Origin: Pardosa pseudoannulata
Lineage: Eukaryota > Arthropoda > Arachnida > Araneae > Lycosidae
Reading direction: 5' to 3'
Length of the DNA stretch: 64,000 nt
Assembly (NCBI GenBank): GCA_032207245.1
Contig: CM063500.1
Span: 73,619,418-73,683,417 of the forward strand
Made by a program: the position numbers and the translations under genes. The notes beneath the pieces are model-generated. The model ran no database searches. It saw only the letters and a program-made list of their open reading frames with translations, and was not told the DNA's origin. Below, piece after piece: positions 60,985 to 64,000 of the stretch. Positions within the stretch are counted from its first letter, which is position 1; each line of letters begins with the position of its first letter.

Positions 60985-61640
60985 ATTAGGGCCCTCCAGG
61001 TTTTTCCTGGTAGTGGTTGGCAGATTGTAAGTACTGGGCAGCCCCAGATGGCAGACTTCTGTCAAAGTGCATGACGTTTTACAGGTGCCATGAGTGAACA
61101 ACTGCAGTAGAGTTGTGACTTGAATGAGGAAATTTAAAATAGGGCTGGATGCTCAAGCTGGCCTTGTACATCAGGCGTCAGAATTAGTGAGGGTAGCTTG
61201 AAACTTGTGAGCAGAAAAATAGCCTACAATCATTGCTGAGAAAGAGTTTATGGGTGTTGCATTTCTAGGTGGTACCTGGCTGGCCAAAAGAGAAAATAGG
61301 AGATTTACTGAGGCAACAGTTGTAACTCTGGGTCATAATTCTGTCATTTTCAAGTCATTACGAATGGTTGCTGGCCTGTGTAACTTGCTAGAAAAAAATA
61401 CCTAGCAGAACCTTGCATAAGTTCGGGGGGTGAAATACAACCTGTCCAAAATTAATTTAAAGGAGAATAAATGACATATTTTAAAAAATTAAAAAAAAAT
61501 GAGAGGTAGGGATTGATTGAGACAGCATAAAAAAATTGAGCTGTGGTGGTTTTTAAGCCCTTTGACAGGGCTGCAGAGGTCAGGCCCCAGAGTCTAGGAT
61601 CCTGGCTAACCCAGATCCTATTGATGAGTCGCTTATCATA
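60985..61640. other. GC-richer block, unclassified
   Basis: It differs sharply from the AT-rich surroundings (GGGCCCTCCAGG, GGCAGCCCCAGATGGC, GACAGGGCTGCAGAGG). No frame above about 70 codons carries a domain, and no termini were found. It may be the non-coding part of a retroelement or an old duplicated segment. Confidence 0.35.
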
Positions 61641-61649
61641 GCAGTAAAC

Positions 61650-64000
61650 TTTTAACATGTTCATGTAAGGCTTATTGCAAAATACTATATAATGTCAAAC
61701 AGTCAAATCTTAACATATGTCAAATATTTTGACCTTTAACTATTAAGAAGCAATTCAAATTTCTCTCCTGTTTTTCCCTAACTTTATCACAATTACAATG
61801 CATGGAATATTTGTGGCATTCAACCAAAAGCATGAATGGGGAAGCATGGAAACTCCTTTACTGTTTAGTAATCTTAATTTTTGGAACTTTTTACAAAAAT
61901 CAGTTAAAAAGAATTTCTTTACATTAATGATAACTGACAATGTTTTTTTTCTTTTTTTGGCATGAGGAAAGGGTACTACTGTAAATTCTGAAAAGAATGT
62001 TTAGAACTCTTCTGTTAAGATGCTTTTACAACAGTAACTTTTCCTCAAGTTTATGTTTAATGCTTACTGAGTGAATTTTTTATGACTAGAATGGAATCCC
62101 TTCAATTGAATACATCTGAAGTTTCTTTGAACAAGGAGATACTTGTCTTTAAAGATTACACAGGGTTGCTACTGGATGTATAAGTTTTAAATAAATTTAA
62201 ATAATTTTCCAACATCAATAGGAGTTTAGAAGGTACAAGGGATTAAAAGATGAATCTCATAAAGGATAGTTGTCCTAGTTTTTCACTAAAATTTATTCTT
62301 TTTACATAAAATTATATGTGTATATATATGTATATATATAACAAGCAAATTTTATTCTTGCCAGTTACAAGAAAATTTAGCCCTTATTATTTGGATTGCT
62401 TGAGCTTATTGGGCAATTAGAGAATGTAACTGATTTGCAGTCATTGCTCCATTAAAAAATGTATAAGTCCAACATAGTGAAACTTTAACTTTATAGAAAC
62501 TAAAAATGAACATCTTGAACATCTTTAGAAGACGAGAGCTTTGCAGCAAATGCCCATGAATACCCACTTCTATTCCAAATTTTAAATTCAACAATGAGGG
62601 AGTCAGTGAATTTTTTCCCAAGAGACCAAAGATTACTCAACATTCTTGTCAGTCTGGAATGAACTTTGATCATTTTATACAACAATTTAGACATTGGAGG
62701 AGTGAAACTATTTTTCTGGGACAGTTGGAAAATATAGCCTGTGGACAGAAATTGGCATTTATTCTAGCGTTAAATACTCCGTTGGATTTGTCATTTTATG
62801 GCTGGAAAATTAGGTGTTAAAGAATGAGAAGAGGGAAAAGAAGAATTTTAGATAGATATTTTGAGTGTAACAATTTTGATATATTACATTTTAAAAAAAT
62901 GACTTATAAAAAAGGTAATGCTAACTAATACAGTATTGTAATGTCAGTTTCTACTGACATGCAATTTCTCATTGTTACATTGCAGTCAAGAATAATTATT
63001 GCTTGGAAAACAGATATCATGTATCACAGTCAAAATGACCTAAGTACAATTTTACCCTATCTTTGCATATTTCCCTAACTTTTTCAGATTTTTGTGACAT
63101 TCCTGGTTCTGTTACCATACTGATATTAAGGTTGAGCTTATGTGGGGGAAAAACATTTTATTATCTCCATTTGAATACTAATAGAACAATTTTCCCTATT
63201 GAAGTAAATTTTCCTCCATAATTGTTTTTAAATTAACTAAAACTAGGGGAGTAGAATAAATGCTGAAAATTCAGATATCTAATTTAGTTTTTTGGGAAAA
63301 AATCACATTAAAAAATAATGAGCATTCTTAGGAAATAGTAAAGATTTTTTTTGTGAAAGTAGAGAAAAGTGAGTCAGTGGCAGCCCTGCATTGCAAGTTT
63401 TATTTCCATGTAGTTTCCTCTTGTAGTAATATTTGGTACTCAGGGCCCTGAAGAAGTATAATATGTATATATGCTTCCTTATATAAGTGCAAATTTATAC
63501 TTCTAGCTTTATGTGTGGGTTCTCCAATAGCAAAGATTTGAGGTATTACAGATTCATTATCAAAGTATCTTGAGTAATTTAACTTATTTTAAAAAAGTGA
63601 AAATCTTATAATATATACATTATAAAATTATTTTTTTACTATTAATAAAGTGGTTTTTAGATGTATTTAACTTGATGACTAAATTTATAAGAATGTCATT
63701 TATTTTTAAATTTATTTTATAATGTTTCTTTTACTATTAAATAAAAGCAGCAGTGGTAAGAGCTGCCTTTAAAAAATTGCAAGAATTTGAAAGATATGTT
63801 AGCACCACAATGAACATTATATTCAGCCTGAAAGTTCAAGATACAGAACAAAATTGAAAAGTATTTGGTTTATTTGGTCTTATAAAATATGTAATAATGT
63901 TTAGAATTAGTATGATTTCATTCCATGTCACAGACCAGTTTATATTCTTTGCGCATTTTTTTGTTTTTAATTTTCTGTATAACAAACTGCCATGTATTTT
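61650..64000. other. Downstream flank, no supported gene
   Basis: AT-rich. Two overlapping minus-strand frames (62406-62621 and 62500-62694) look like one frame split by a shift and read as a possible degraded protein (SLGKKFTDSLIVEF, NGAMTANQLHSLI). I recognise no family. Otherwise only a short TATATG run at 62320-62340. Confidence 0.4.

Overview
The window is eukaryotic, about 70% A+T, and intron-rich. It is almost certainly from an arthropod-like invertebrate, but I cannot name the species. The evidence is canonical GT-AG introns, long (TA)n/(CA)n tracts, tRNA-derived SINEs with target-site duplications, and many cut-and-paste DNA transposon remnants. The p21-activated kinase also has protostome-style wording (KPPAPPVR near the start, KPLPKEPE-like linker).

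Layout. (1) About 1-20,290, + strand: a transketolase gene, entered part-way. The first coding exon seen begins at 2657 (KGHAAP motif) and the stop codon is at 20287-20289. Eight coding exons with compatible phases are visible. The N-terminal exon(s), about 75 aa, lie upstream of the window. One internal exon of about 72 aa, expected between 18042 and 20123, is not there. The introns hold piggyBac-like, hAT-like and unclassified inverted-repeat elements. One intron also holds an intact, antisense, single-exon, divergent histone H2B-like gene at 7038-7382. (2) About 20,290-28,046: intergenic, with a solo LTR that has TG..CA ends and a 4-bp target duplication, a SINE, AT-rich filler and a large TA/CA microsatellite. 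(3) 28,048-54,458, + strand: a complete group I PAK kinase gene in 13 coding exons, giving 543 aa (human PAK1 is 545 aa). It has the CRIB/autoinhibitory region and a kinase domain with every catalytic motif. Its introns hold Tc1/mariner, pogo, LINE, hAT and SINE relics and a roughly 180-bp satellite array with a two-unit pattern. (4) 54,459-64,000: PAK 3' UTR and flank, with three short hAT-type elements and old repeats. I could support no further gene there.

The two genes are unrelated in function: pentose-phosphate metabolism versus Cdc42/Rac signalling. No operon or cluster logic links them. The same SINE family occurs in both halves, which supports one genome. I found no convincing novel system. 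The best leads are the missing transketolase exon, the nested H2B-like gene, the satellite array, a possible 27-nt PAK microexon and the mobile-element structures.
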